Shown one piece after another: positions 54,073-62,919 of a DNA stretch of 64,000 nucleotides (position 1 is the first letter of the stretch; each line of letters opens with the position of its first letter). Origin of the DNA: Rhizobium sp. P40RR-XXII (GTDB lineage: Bacteria > Pseudomonadota > Alphaproteobacteria > Rhizobiales > Rhizobiaceae); assembly GCF_012641405.1 (NCBI RefSeq), contig NZ_JABAII010000018.1, positions 62,001-126,000 on the forward strand. Reading direction: 5' to 3'. The position numbers and the translations under genes are program-made. The notes beneath the pieces were generated by a model that made no database searches, was not told the DNA's origin, and saw only the letters and a list, made by a program, of their open reading frames with translations.

Positions 54073-55118
54073 GAGGCTGGCGCTCCCTTCTTGCGATCTG
54101 CACCGCAACCGCCCTGATGGCGGTCCAGCCACTCGCAGCTCAGCGTGCCGCGATCGATCCGCAAGCCTGGGCGGCCTATAAAGCGAGGTTCCTCGATCAG
54201 AACGGCCGTATCATTGACAACGGCAATAATGGTATCAGCCACAGCGAAGGGCAAGGCTACGGTCTGCTGCTTGCCTATCTCGCCAACAATCCGGCCGATT
54301 TCGAGCAGATTTGGTATTTTACCCGCACAGAACTCCTGCTCCGCGACGATGGTCTCGCCGTCTGGAAATGGGATCCTGCCGTCACGCCTCACGTCACGGA
54401 CACGAACGACGCTTCCGACGGCGACATGTTGATCGCCTATGCCCTGGCGCTTGCAGGATCGGCCTGGCACAGGAAGGACTATCTGCAGGCCGCTGCGAAT
54501 ATGGCCAAGGCAATCCTCTCGCATGTGGTCGTCAATTCCGAAGGGCGGACGCTGCTTATCCCGGGTGTGGATGGATATCTGCCGCCGGGTCGCAAGGACG
54601 GCCCTGTCATCAATCCATCCTATTGGATCTTCGAGGCGTTTCCGGTCATGGCGCTCTTGGCGCCTTCCGACCGCTGGCAGAAGCTGAAAGACGATGGCCT
54701 AGCCTTGCTGCGCACGATGCAGTTCGGCCCACGCAAGCTTCCGGCCGATTGGGTCAGCCTGAAGGCCAAGCCGGAGCCCGCCGCCGGCTTCGAGGCGGAA
54801 TTCGGCTATAATGCCGTCAGGATCCCGCTTTACCTGGCGCGGGCCGGCATAGACGACAAAGCCCTGCTCACGCATCTGCGGCAAGGCATGACTGTCGAGG
54901 GAGATGTGCCGGCGACAATCGACCTTACAACCGGCAGGCCGAAGGACCAGCTTTCCGATCCCGGTTACGAAATTGTTAACCATGTTGTGGCGTGTGTGGT
55001 GAATGGAACGAAACTGCCGGCCTCGGTCAGGCAGTTCGCACCATCCTTTTATTACCCGGCTACCTTGCAACTATTGAGCCTGGCTTTCATCGCGGAGAAA
55101 CACCCGGAGTGTTTATAA
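54069..55118 (+). CDS. bcsZ: BcsZ, GH8 endo-1,4-beta-glucanase
   Basis: A 349-residue secreted cellulase of family GH8 (celC in Agrobacterium). Signal MRGWRSLLAICTATALMAV with cleavage after PLAAQ. The acid glutamate is in GISHSEGQGYGLLL and the base aspartate in TNDASDGDMLIAYALALAG; NPSYWIFEAFPVM is also conserved. It trims or edits nascent cellulose in the periplasm. Overlaps bcsB by four bases and the next gene by about ten. Confidence 0.94.
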   Translation: MRGWRSLLAICTATALMAVQPLAAQRAAIDPQAWAAYKARFLDQNGRIIDNGNNGISHSEGQGYGLLLAYLANNPADFEQIWYFTRTELLLRDDGLAVWKWDPAVTPHVTDTNDASDGDMLIAYALALAGSAWHRKDYLQAAANMAKAILSHVVVNSEGRTLLIPGVDGYLPPGRKDGPVINPSYWIFEAFPVMALLAPSDRWQKLKDDGLALLRTMQFGPRKLPADWVSLKAKPEPAAGFEAEFGYNAVRIPLYLARAGIDDKALLTHLRQGMTVEGDVPATIDLTTGRPKDQLSDPGYEIVNHVVACVVNGTKLPASVRQFAPSFYYPATLQLLSLAFIAEKHPECL

Positions 55119-57529
55119 AGTCCACCTTGATTATGGCTTTCACGGCCGTCGCTGTGGCGGGGTTTACGCTCGCAACGAAGGATCACGACTCGCCTGAGGA
55201 CAAGATCAAGCTGGCAAAATCCAGTCGCCTGGAACCGCAGATCACGCTCGCCGGCGACATGACGCAGGGCGGCAACTCCGGACAACCCGTCGATCTGCGG
55301 GCACTTGCCGATCATATACAGGCAAACGCACCATCCCCGGTACTTGCCGAGCCTTCGAGCACGCAGCAGACAAGCCCCGTCACATCGGATTCGGTCGCAC
55401 AGACCACGCCGCCACCGCAATCGACACAACAGCCGTCATCGCAGCAACAGGGGCAGGCTCAACCCGGCAATAACCCGCCTAAGGTGGATGAAAGCGCACT
55501 GCGCTATTTTGCCAGCCGTGGCGACAAGGCAAGACTGCAGGCCGAGATCTCGCGCCTGCAGGCGCTCTATCCCAATTGGACGCCGCCCGCCGATCCGCTG
55601 GCTGTCCCGCAAAATGGCGACAAGCAGCTTGAGGCCATGTGGCAGCTCTATTCGGAGGGCCGCTATGCAGAGGTGCGCAAGGCCATTTCCGATCGCCAGA
55701 CGGCCGAAACTGGCTGGCAGCCGCCCGCCGATCTCCTTGAGCGCCTTAACATAGCAGAAGCCCGCACACGGCTTGTCAACGCCTCCGACCTCAAACAATA
55801 CGCGACCGTGATCGATGTCGGCGCCAACACGCCGAGCCTGCTGACCTGCAGCGACATAGACGTCCTCTGGCGTGTTGCCGAGGCCTTCATCCGCACGGAT
55901 CGCGCGGCGCGCGGCGAGGACGCCTACAAATATGTTCTGAAAGCCTGCACCAATCCGCAGGAAAGGCTCGCCACCATCCAGAAGGCTGCGGGCCTGCTAC
56001 CGTACCGGGCGATGCAGGACTTGCTGGCGCTCGAGAGACCCGACGGCAATGGCGGACGGGAGTTTGACAGTATCAGGACCGATCTTGCCCGCCGTTTCGT
56101 AGCCCAGGGCAATGAAGATCCCAAGCTGACGGTCGCGCAGGATTATCTGTCTCAAGTCGAACGTATCGCCCGCAGCCAGGGCCTGGCATCGGATGATACG
56201 CTCCTTGGCTGGTACTATCTGCGCCGCGGCAACTACAGCGATGCTGGACAATGGTTCAAAGCCGCGCATGAGAAAGACGATTCCGCAACGATCTCCCAGG
56301 GACTGGCCCTGGTTCTGATTGCCGACCACAAGCCTCAGGAAGCCGAAGACGCCATGTACAAATGGCGCAACGAATCCAAGGATGCGATGGCGACCTATCT
56401 TGCTGCGACCGCCAATCTGATGGCCCTGCAGCCGCCCGCCAATCTCGGTGAGGACGTGTTGCAGCGCGTTGCCGCCGAGATCGTGAAAGAGAAATATGTG
56501 CCGACGGCACAGCAATTCGGCTGGTACGCCCGCACGCTGAACCAACCGCAGGCGGCCGCCCGCTGGTTCGAGACGGCCCTGCGCTGGAAGCCGGATGACG
56601 AACCTTCCGCCTATGGTCTTGCAATCACGCGCAATCAGTTGAACGACCGGCAGGGTGTCGCCGAGGTCCAACGGCTTTGGGCCGGCCGCTCGCAACGCAT
56701 CGCCGTCCTCGGCGAGCCGGCGCAGCGCTCACCCACCTCCGCGCCATTGCCCTCCCCCAACCAGACAGCGCAGCCGACAGAGCAAGCCTCGTCGCAAACA
56801 CCACCACAGACAACGCCACAGGGCAGCGCGCAATATGCATTGCCTGCTACTCCTCAGGTCGCAGCTCAAGTTCCTGCAGCGCAGCCCAGTGCCAACGCGC
56901 CAATCGCGGCGCAGCCAGTCGTGCCTGGGCGGCGTATCCCGCCAGTCGAATATGCCGAACCGGAAACCCGCACCAGAGCGCCTGCGCGCGCAGCGCGGCA
57001 GCCATCCGGATGCACGACCACCGTCAATGCGGAGCTGCTCACGCCCGCCAATGCCTTGTCGCGCGGCTGGTGCCTGATGAACCTCAATCGGCCGATGGAG
57101 GCCGTGGAAGCCTTTGGCGTTGCATTGAACAACACCGATCCCAAGTCGCGGGAAGAGGCTGCCTATGGCCAAAGCCTTGCCTATCTTCGTGCAGGCCTCG
57201 CCAACAACGCAGCGGCGGCCGCAACCAAGGCTCCAATGAACCATCAACGCGCTGCAGAACTGCAGGTGGCCATACTCTCCGATCGCGCATTATCAGCCTT
57301 TTCGAGCAAGCGCTACCACGAGACGCTGCTCTATCTCGACCAGCGCGCGCAATTGCAGCAGGAGCGCGTCGATCTCATGGTGCTGCGCGGATACTGCTAT
57401 CTCAATCTCAAGATGTACGACGATGCCGAACTCATCTTCACCGCAGTCGCCGCTACCGGCAACCGTGACGGCAGCCGCGGGCTACGGGACCTCATGCTTG
57501 CCAAGCACCCACAGCCGGGCGGGTATTGA
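55109..57529 (+). CDS. bcsK: BcsK-type TPR protein of the cellulose operon
   Basis: About 806 residues from GTG 55109 (start uncertain; ATG 55134 possible). It has one N-terminal membrane segment (IMAFTAVAVAGFTLA), a Gln/Pro/Ser-rich linker (about residues 60-130) and then TPR-like helical repeats over residues 140-540. A second Pro/Gln/Ala-rich linker (about 550-640) and a final TPR block follow, with LLTPANALSRGWCLMNLNRP and LMVLRGYCYLNLKMYDDAEL. No BcsC outer-membrane barrel is present. This is the layout of type III (bcsABZK) operons of Rhizobiales; it may scaffold export through the cell wall. Last gene of the operon. Confidence 0.82.
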   Translation: MFIKSTLIMAFTAVAVAGFTLATKDHDSPEDKIKLAKSSRLEPQITLAGDMTQGGNSGQPVDLRALADHIQANAPSPVLAEPSSTQQTSPVTSDSVAQTTPPPQSTQQPSSQQQGQAQPGNNPPKVDESALRYFASRGDKARLQAEISRLQALYPNWTPPADPLAVPQNGDKQLEAMWQLYSEGRYAEVRKAISDRQTAETGWQPPADLLERLNIAEARTRLVNASDLKQYATVIDVGANTPSLLTCSDIDVLWRVAEAFIRTDRAARGEDAYKYVLKACTNPQERLATIQKAAGLLPYRAMQDLLALERPDGNGGREFDSIRTDLARRFVAQGNEDPKLTVAQDYLSQVERIARSQGLASDDTLLGWYYLRRGNYSDAGQWFKAAHEKDDSATISQGLALVLIADHKPQEAEDAMYKWRNESKDAMATYLAATANLMALQPPANLGEDVLQRVAAEIVKEKYVPTAQQFGWYARTLNQPQAAARWFETALRWKPDDEPSAYGLAITRNQLNDRQGVAEVQRLWAGRSQRIAVLGEPAQRSPTSAPLPSPNQTAQPTEQASSQTPPQTTPQGSAQYALPATPQVAAQVPAAQPSANAPIAAQPVVPGRRIPPVEYAEPETRTRAPARAARQPSGCTTTVNAELLTPANALSRGWCLMNLNRPMEAVEAFGVALNNTDPKSREEAAYGQSLAYLRAGLANNAAAAATKAPMNHQRAAELQVAILSDRALSAFSSKRYHETLLYLDQRAQLQQERVDLMVLRGYCYLNLKMYDDAELIFTAVAATGNRDGSRGLRDLMLAKHPQPGGY

Positions 57530-58167
57530 TGCCGCTCGGATTCACAACATATCGAAAACCGATAAAGTTCAGCAGAGTTCGACTTAAGAAGATCTACATC
57601 CGAGCCTGAAGTCCCACTTATGCGAGCAGGCATGACGGCCTGTGTCGCTATATCTCCTGTCGCTGCCGGCTTCTACCCGCGAAATAGTGCTTCGATCACG
57701 CCGCGTCCCCGCCGCCCGCGATGATGAGGCGGATGCTCCACGCACCGCGAAGCACCCGGCCCGCGTTCGCGACGAATTAGAATGTCCTGAAACGCTTCAG
57801 CGGGAGGTGAAGTGCCGTACCTCGTGGGTTGCAGAAAACTTCACAAGAAATACATTCAATGCTAGCATTTGGCCGCGAGCTAGCCCTATCCCGGTTAACT
57901 CCACTCGCGCACATGAGTGTTTTCCCTGTGCTTGGTCCTGCTCGGCCCCACCGGCAGGGCCAGTTTTTCAGCTACAGTTAAGCGACAGACTTTATTGCGT
58001 CACTGTGCGAAGACTTCTGCCCACAACCGGTATTCGCATCGGAGGTCGGTTGCCTAGCCTCCGAGCCCTGCCTCGCCCCCAACGAAGTTGAGACAGGGCT
58101 ATTCCGGCCGCACCAGCGGAAACTGCGTTTCCAGCCCGGTCATGAACTCGGCAATGGTCGGCTGCGC
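57530..58167. other. Gene-poor stretch between bcsK and the IS66 relic
   Basis: About 640 bp with no supported gene. A 149-codon frame at 57642-58091 has no family-like features. On the minus strand near 58098-58160 a short tail reading QPTIAEFMTGLETQFPLVRP before a stop looks like the end of a degraded protein cut by the IS end, but I cannot name it. Confidence 0.4.
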
Positions 58168-58791
58168 GTAAGCGGTGCATTGTCCCGTCTGGCGGTGACG
58201 GGGCATCGGGCTTCTTCTTGTGAACAAGTGAGCTTGGTGGGAATTGCTATGTCTGAAGCTGTAGCCGGTCGCTTAGAGGGCGATCCGCGGCAGTTTTGCC
58301 GTTGGTCCGATGAATGCGGTGGCCGAAGCGATGGAGCCTGGAGCCAGCGTCTGGGCAATAGCGCGGCGTATCGGCATCGATCCGTCGAATTGTTTACGTG
58401 GCGGCGCAAGGCTAGGCAAAAGGCGGCAGCTCTGCCCACGGTGGCCGATGTCGATCCGGTGTCTATGGCGACAACCGCTGATTGCTCCACAGTGGACGTT
58501 ATCATCGATAACACAGTGATCAGCGTGAATGCTGCCATCGACGAACCGCATTTATTTAAGCTGATCCGAGCGGTGCGCTGCATGATTCCGGCTGGTCGAA
58601 AATCTTTTTGGCCAGCCTCCCCGATCGACTTCCGAAAAGGACCAGATAGCCTTCTGGCATTGGTGCGCGACAGCGACTGGCCTGGCTGACGCAAACCCTT
58701 GAACGCATCGCCGCAGGTTGGTCATCGACCGATCTCGACGCCCTCATGCTATTGGAACTTCCAAAAGTAATGGCCTCACGTCATCGCTTAC
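58168..58791 (+). mobile_element. IS66-family relic with both ends and an internal deletion
   Basis: The left end starts GTAAGCGGTG (58168) and the right end, read inward on the other strand, starts GTAAGCGATG (58791): 9 of 10 match and GTAAGCG is the usual IS66 tip. Inside, in order, are a tnpA remnant spread over three frames (FCRWSDE; AVAEAMEPGASVWAIARRIG; LFTWRRKAR and NAAIDEPHLFKLIRAVR), the first 30 codons of tnpB (MIPAGRK, then IDFRKGPDSLLALVRD), and the last codons of tnpC (TLERIAAGWSSTDLDALM). Most of tnpB and tnpC is gone. No 8-bp target duplication is seen. Size 624 bp. Confidence 0.8.
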
Positions 58792-59028
58792 AGTTAATGG
58801 ACAGCTTTCTTAGCGCGGGTTGGGAATCGGAGATGGAAGAACCGCAATTGTCCGGGTTCGCCACAGCGGGCCGGAGCTGTCCGTCGATAGCGTGCAGGGT
58901 TGGTGAAACCCGCGCCTGTAAGGCTCAGCGCGCTCGAGGACATGCAGGTCAAGCCTGACAAGAACATTTTTGAGATGCCCATCGTCAGGCTGTGATATTT
59001 GCAACGCAAAAGGTTGGGCGCCTCGATG

Positions 59029-59337
59029 TCACGCAACCTGAAGCGTGGGGATGGTCGATAAATCCTGGTCTCGTTCTGCATGCCAAGCGTCATAGGCAGC
59101 TTGCATGCGAAGCCAAACTCCAGTCCCGTCCCCAAACAACTTGCCGAGGCGCGCCGCGATGATCGGAGAAACACCCTTTTTCCCGCGGAGAATGTCGTGA
59201 AGATGCTGCCGCGAAATGTCGAGCATCTTGGCGATCTCGGACTTGCTCCTACCAGTATCAGCGATGACATCCTCAAGGAGCGCGCCCGGATGAGTAGGGC
59301 ACCTGTCGGGCGAACGGCGAGCTACATATTCGGTCAT
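59029..59337 (-). CDS. higA: HigA-type antitoxin (XRE helix-turn-helix)
   Basis: A 102-residue HigA/VapI-type antitoxin. CPTHPGALLEDVIADTGRSK, KSEIAKMLDISRQHLHDILR and KKGVSPIIAARLGKLFGDGT make the HTH domain. AGGAG lies seven bases before ATG 59337, ten bases after the toxin stop. It neutralises HigB and, with it, represses the operon, presumably at the palindrome at 59658-59676. Confidence 0.92.
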   Translation of the reverse strand: MTEYVARRSPDRCPTHPGALLEDVIADTGRSKSEIAKMLDISRQHLHDILRGKKGVSPIIAARLGKLFGDGTGVWLRMQAAYDAWHAERDQDLSTIPTLQVA

Positions 59338-59347
59338 TTTGTTACTC

Positions 59348-59626
59348 CTAGTGATATTGTTCATAGTCGACACGAGTTGCGTCTTTGCCGTCAAATTCGA
59401 AAGTGATGCACCATGGTCCGTTCACATGAACTGCGTAGCGTGTAGGATTAAAGCCATTCAGTGAATGAAAATCGAAGCCAGGGAGATTCAACTCTTCCGG
59501 TTTTTCGGCCACGTCTAAGCGGTCAAGGCGTTTCAAAATCCGGGAATGCATTTTTTGATCTATTTTCCCGGTCTTGCCGGTCTCAAACAAATCCGCTAGG
59601 CCCTTGTGTCGAAACGTCTTGATCAT
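59348..59626 (-). CDS. higB: HigB-type toxin (RelE superfamily mRNA interferase)
   Basis: A 92-residue toxin: MIKTFRHKGLADLFETGKTG, then LDRLDVAEKPEELNLPGFDF, and the end WCITFEFDGKDATRVDYEQY, all typical of HigB (plasmid maintenance killer). It cuts mRNA at the ribosome. Toxin-first order is the normal higBA arrangement. Length and C-terminal motif are intact, so the pair looks functional. Confidence 0.92.
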   Translation of the reverse strand: MIKTFRHKGLADLFETGKTGKIDQKMHSRILKRLDRLDVAEKPEELNLPGFDFHSLNGFNPTRYAVHVNGPWCITFEFDGKDATRVDYEQYH

Positions 59627-59657
59627 GCTCAGGACTGTGTAAGCAAAAAGACGACAG

Positions 59658-59676
59658 TGTCAACTGTTTGTTGACA
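59658..59676. promoter_or_regulatory. Perfect palindrome at the higBA promoter
   Basis: TGTCAAC-tgttt-GTTGACA is a perfect 7-5-7 inverted repeat 32 bp upstream of higB. On the minus strand a TTGACA inside it would be the -35 box, with TACACA-like sequence about 16 bases later. Likely HigA operator. Confidence 0.7.
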
Positions 59677-59681
59677 TCTTT

Positions 59682-59831
59682 TTAGGCCAAGATCCATCCG
59701 AGATATCGCAGAAGCGCCGGCGCGCCAATGATGATCGGCGCCAACAGGATCATGATCGCGAATATCAAACTGCCGACATCGCGCGCATCATTCGTGATCT
59801 CTCTGCGAATTTCTGTCTCCTCCGGCTTCAT
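59682..59831 (-). CDS. Small single-pass membrane protein (49 residues)
   Basis: Starts MKPEETEIRREITNDARDVG, a charged head, followed by a hydrophobic segment (LIFAIMILLAPIIIGAPALL) and the end RYLGWILA. The charged-head-plus-one-helix plan and steady codon use suggest a real gene. It ends just upstream of the higBA palindrome. Function unknown. Confidence 0.5.
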   Translation of the reverse strand: MKPEETEIRREITNDARDVGSLIFAIMILLAPIIIGAPALLRYLGWILA

Positions 59832-59884
59832 CTTCCGGTTGTTTCCAATCGGCTATCCACATATCGTTCTTCAACGATGCCATA

Positions 59885-60181
59885 ATGATTCCGAGCACGC
59901 CCACGAGACGCGCCAATACCGACGGGGTGCCGATGCTGGTCGCAGCAATTGCAGGCCACCATGTCGAATTCATCTATACCGTGGCGAAAGCGGACGGCCA
60001 CGGGGGGCGAGGATGCTATTCGCCGATTGAACTTCACGATTTGCCATGGTTCTTCGACAGTCTCTGTTCCGTGCAGGATGACTTGAGGCAGCCGCTGAAG
60101 CCAGGTATGCAAATTGTGGTGGAGGGCCGGGGTACAAGCTTGGGCGCCTACGCGACATCGATTCATCGCCTAGGTCTCTAA
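59885..60181 (+). CDS. Hypothetical protein
   Basis: A 98-codon frame ending LKPGMQIVVEGRGTSLGAYA and a few more residues, directly upstream of the broken PLD gene (14 bp). The end weakly resembles the last strands of an OB/cold-shock fold. No ribosome-binding site stands out. It may be part of the same decayed accessory unit. Confidence 0.35.
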   Translation: MIPSTPTRRANTDGVPMLVAAIAGHHVEFIYTVAKADGHGGRGCYSPIELHDLPWFFDSLCSVQDDLRQPLKPGMQIVVEGRGTSLGAYATSIHRLGL

Positions 60182-60194
60182 TGCAGGGATCTAC

Positions 60195-60704
60195 GTGCTT
60201 GAGGTTGTCACGATCCTTGTTGTTCTACTGGTAATCGCCTCAAACGCCCTTGCAGGACAGCCGGTCGAGGCGAACGTTTCCGTCTGCTTTACGCCGGGCG
60301 AACGGTGTGAGGGCAGGATCGTTGACGCCATCGACCATGCTCGATCCTCCATCCGAGTCCAGGCTTATGGCTTCACCTCGCTGTCGATCATTCATGCTCT
60401 ACAGCGGGCGTCGGCCAGAGGTGTCGAGGTGTTGGCCATCCTCGACAAGACGAATGAACGGAAATATTCGGGCGCCACATTGCTCGAGGCTGCCACCACC
60501 CCGGTCTGGATCGATTTCGAGCCGGCCATCGCTCATGGCTGCGCCGCGTTCGGAGGTCTGCGCTTTCTCAAGCTGGGCCTAGCAACAGGCCCAGATCTGA
60601 TCGCGCCGGGTGATGAAGGCCCGCGCCGGCGCTGCCCATGTCGATGTACGGTGCGACATAGGAGGCAAGTGTCGCGCCATCACGAAACCGCATCGATCGC
60701 GTAG
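60195..60704 (+). pseudogene. Truncated phospholipase D-like endonuclease (Nuc type)
   Basis: The frame starts at GTG 60195 with AGGGA upstream, a signal peptide (VVTILVVLLVIASNALA) and the family text CFTPGERCEGRIVDAIDHAR, VQAYGFTSLSIIHALQRASA and VLAILDKTNERKYSG. After PAIAH the H-x-K-x4-D catalytic motif should follow (normally HNKVMIID), but the text changes to unrelated residues and the final third is absent. Active Nuc proteins need this motif to dimerise into one active site, so the product cannot be an active nuclease. Such genes normally belong to conjugative plasmids. Confidence 0.75.
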
Positions 60705-61013
60705 CGTCATCCACCATGCCCTGAATTTCCGCCTCAAGATTTCGAGCGTCGATAAAGGCAGCACCGTTGATCGGCATCGGCTACCGCGATTGTCTTGAGC
60801 GGCGGTTTAAGCCCCAACGCAGCCTAAAGACGCGAAAACCCTTCTTGTCAGTCTCGCGAAGTCTATAACCTGTCCAGTTTTCGCCATAAGCCGCTTCCTT
60901 TTGGCATTCAGGGAAATCGCCCGTCGCTGTCGCTGTTTGGATCAAGTTCCGATCTCCGATGTGGCGGAGGTCGGCTAGCATCAATCAACATTATCTACGA
61001 CACACCGGCTCGT
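60705..61013. other. Gap with minus-strand protein-like fragments
   Basis: Two short minus-strand frames (60568-60777 and 60781-60984) look protein-like (for example GENWTGYRLRETDKKGFRVF) but match no family I know and are interrupted. Probably decayed accessory genes. Confidence 0.3.
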
Positions 61014-61934
61014 TCACGGCATCTGCGCACCCGTTGCGGTCGTGAAGACGCGATAAAGCGATTGCGTTGCCGTGATAAATAGCTGGTTACGTCGCGGGCC
61101 GCCGAAGGTGAGGTTGGCGACTGTCTGGGGTATTTTGATCTTGCCGATCAAGGTGCCGTCAGCTGCGAAGCAATGGACGCCGTCGCCGGCACTTGTCCAG
61201 ATATTGCCTTCGATATCGGCCCGGAAGCCGTCCGGTATGCCGGTGTCGATGTTGCAGAAGACCCGGCCATCCGTCGCCTTCTTTCCATTGACGACGTCAA
61301 AGACGCGAATGTGCCGCGGGGCGCTGATGTCGTGGCTGGCGGCAGAGTCGGCAACATAGAGCTTCGTCTCATCGGGAGAAAATGCCAGGCCGTTCGGCTG
61401 GCGGAAATCGTCGACGACGATCTCCAATTCGCCCGTTGACGGAGCGAGCCTGTAGACATTGCGCCTCGCCTGTTCAGGCTCCGCCTTGTAACCCTCGTAG
61501 TTCGAGAGGATACCGTAGGTCGGATCGGTGAACCAGATGGACCCATCGGAGCGAACGATCACGTCGTTCGGAGAGTTCAGGCGCTTGCCCTTGTAACTGT
61601 CGGCAAGCACCGTGATCGAGCCGTTAATTTCCGTGCGCGTGACCCGGCGACCGCCATGTTCGCAGGAGATCAACCGCCCCTGCCGGTCGCGCGTGTTGCC
61701 ATTGGCAAAATTCGACGGCGCGCGGAAGATCGAGACGCCGCCGCCCGGCACCCATCGCAGCATGCGCTCATTGGGAATGTCGCTCCATATCAGGCATCCG
61801 CTATCGGCGAACCAGACAGGTCCCTCCGCCCAGCGGCAGTCTGAATAAAGCTCCTCCAGCCCGGCACTTGGAACGACGAGGTTCCGGAAGCGGGTATCGT
61901 AGATTTCATAAAGGGAGGAGGAGTCGTTTGACAT
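61014..61934 (-). CDS. SMP-30/gluconolactonase/LRE family lactonase
   Basis: A 306-residue six-bladed beta-propeller. Marks: CRWAEGPVWFADSGCLIWSD (metal glutamate), RLISCEHGGRRVTRTE, KRLNSPNDVIVRSDGSIWFT (metal asparagine and aspartate) and QPNGLAFSPDETKLYVADS. It hydrolyses sugar lactones to acids with a divalent metal. Start ATG 61934 gives the right N-terminus. Lies 34 bp after a sugar permease gene on the same strand, so it probably acts on the sugar that system imports, after oxidation. Confidence 0.9.
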   Translation of the reverse strand: MSNDSSSLYEIYDTRFRNLVVPSAGLEELYSDCRWAEGPVWFADSGCLIWSDIPNERMLRWVPGGGVSIFRAPSNFANGNTRDRQGRLISCEHGGRRVTRTEINGSITVLADSYKGKRLNSPNDVIVRSDGSIWFTDPTYGILSNYEGYKAEPEQARRNVYRLAPSTGELEIVVDDFRQPNGLAFSPDETKLYVADSAASHDISAPRHIRVFDVVNGKKATDGRVFCNIDTGIPDGFRADIEGNIWTSAGDGVHCFAADGTLIGKIKIPQTVANLTFGGPRRNQLFITATQSLYRVFTTATGAQMP

Positions 61935-61968
61935 TTCGATTGTCCTAAAAACTGCTGGGGAAACAGTG

Positions 61969-62919
61969 TCAGCGTCCGCCGATGGGGCGTCCGCCTGCAA
62001 CAAGAATGACGGCAATGATGGTCAGGCCGGTCAGAATGAGCCTCGGCCCGGCGCCGAACCCATAGGTGTTCAGCATGGAGACGACCAGAAACATGAAAAG
62101 GGACGCGCCCCATATGCCCGGCACGTTCGAATCGCCGCCGGCAACCGCGGTTCCGCCGATAATGACCACGGCAATCGACATCAGCAGATATTCGGAGCCC
62201 ATATTGAGGGCCGCGCCACCGGAAAAGCTCGCAAGCAGATAGCCGCAGATTGAGGCGAGCACAGCGCAAAGCACATAGGTAGCAAGCCGCGTTCCGTCGA
62301 CGGGAATGCCTGCCATCCGCGCCGCGAACATGCTTTGGCCGATTGCCGATATCCAGCGACCGTAGATCGTTCGCTCCAAAAGCACCCAGGCAAAGACCGA
62401 GAGCAGAAGAGCAACAATTGCCACATTCGGGATGCCGAAGAAGCCGGACGTGGTGAAATCGGCCAGTTGATCCGGCGGCTTGATGCGCAGGCCACGATTG
62501 CTCCAGATTGCCGTCGACTGGATGATGAAGCTCATCGACAATGTCGCAATGATGGGCGGGATGCGCAAAAGCTTGATTAGGGCATAATTGCCGATACCGA
62601 TGCCAAGGCCGATGAGGATTGACACCAGCAGGCCGGGCACGATCATGCCGTCCTCGACATTCATGAGTTTGAGCGCGACCGTGCCGGCAAGCGTCATCGT
62701 GGCGGGCACTGAAAGATCAATATTGCCCGGACCGAGCGTGATGACGAACATCTGCCCGATGCCGACGATCACGGAAAAGGCGGCGAAGGTCAGCGCTGCC
62801 TGCGAGAGGCCGATGGAACTCGCGCCACCGGTGAAGAGCACGGTGATGAGCCAGACAATGATGGTGGCGAAGAAGGACCAGATCCAGGGCTTCCGACCAA
62901 GCGCCCGAAAAGCAATCAT
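61969..62919 (-). CDS. Ribose-type ABC importer, second permease
   Basis: A 316-residue membrane protein of the RbsC family, with VITLGPGNIDLSVPATMTLA and AVVIIGGTAVAGGDSNVPGI as family marks and about nine membrane segments. Its start overlaps the stop of the first permease by four bases. Two different permeases with one ATPase is the YtfT-YjfF (galactofuranose importer) layout, and here they probably form a heterodimer. Confidence 0.9.
   Translation of the reverse strand: MIAFRALGRKPWIWSFFATIIVWLITVLFTGGASSIGLSQAALTFAAFSVIVGIGQMFVITLGPGNIDLSVPATMTLAGTVALKLMNVEDGMIVPGLLVSILIGLGIGIGNYALIKLLRIPPIIATLSMSFIIQSTAIWSNRGLRIKPPDQLADFTTSGFFGIPNVAIVALLLSVFAWVLLERTIYGRWISAIGQSMFAARMAGIPVDGTRLATYVLCAVLASICGYLLASFSGGAALNMGSEYLLMSIAVVIIGGTAVAGGDSNVPGIWGASLFMFLVVSMLNTYGFGAGPRLILTGLTIIAVILVAGGRPIGGR

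Noticed and set aside
57642..58091. 149-codon frame after bcsK
   Set aside because: Composition is irregular, with no motif and no start signal; treated as non-coding or decayed.
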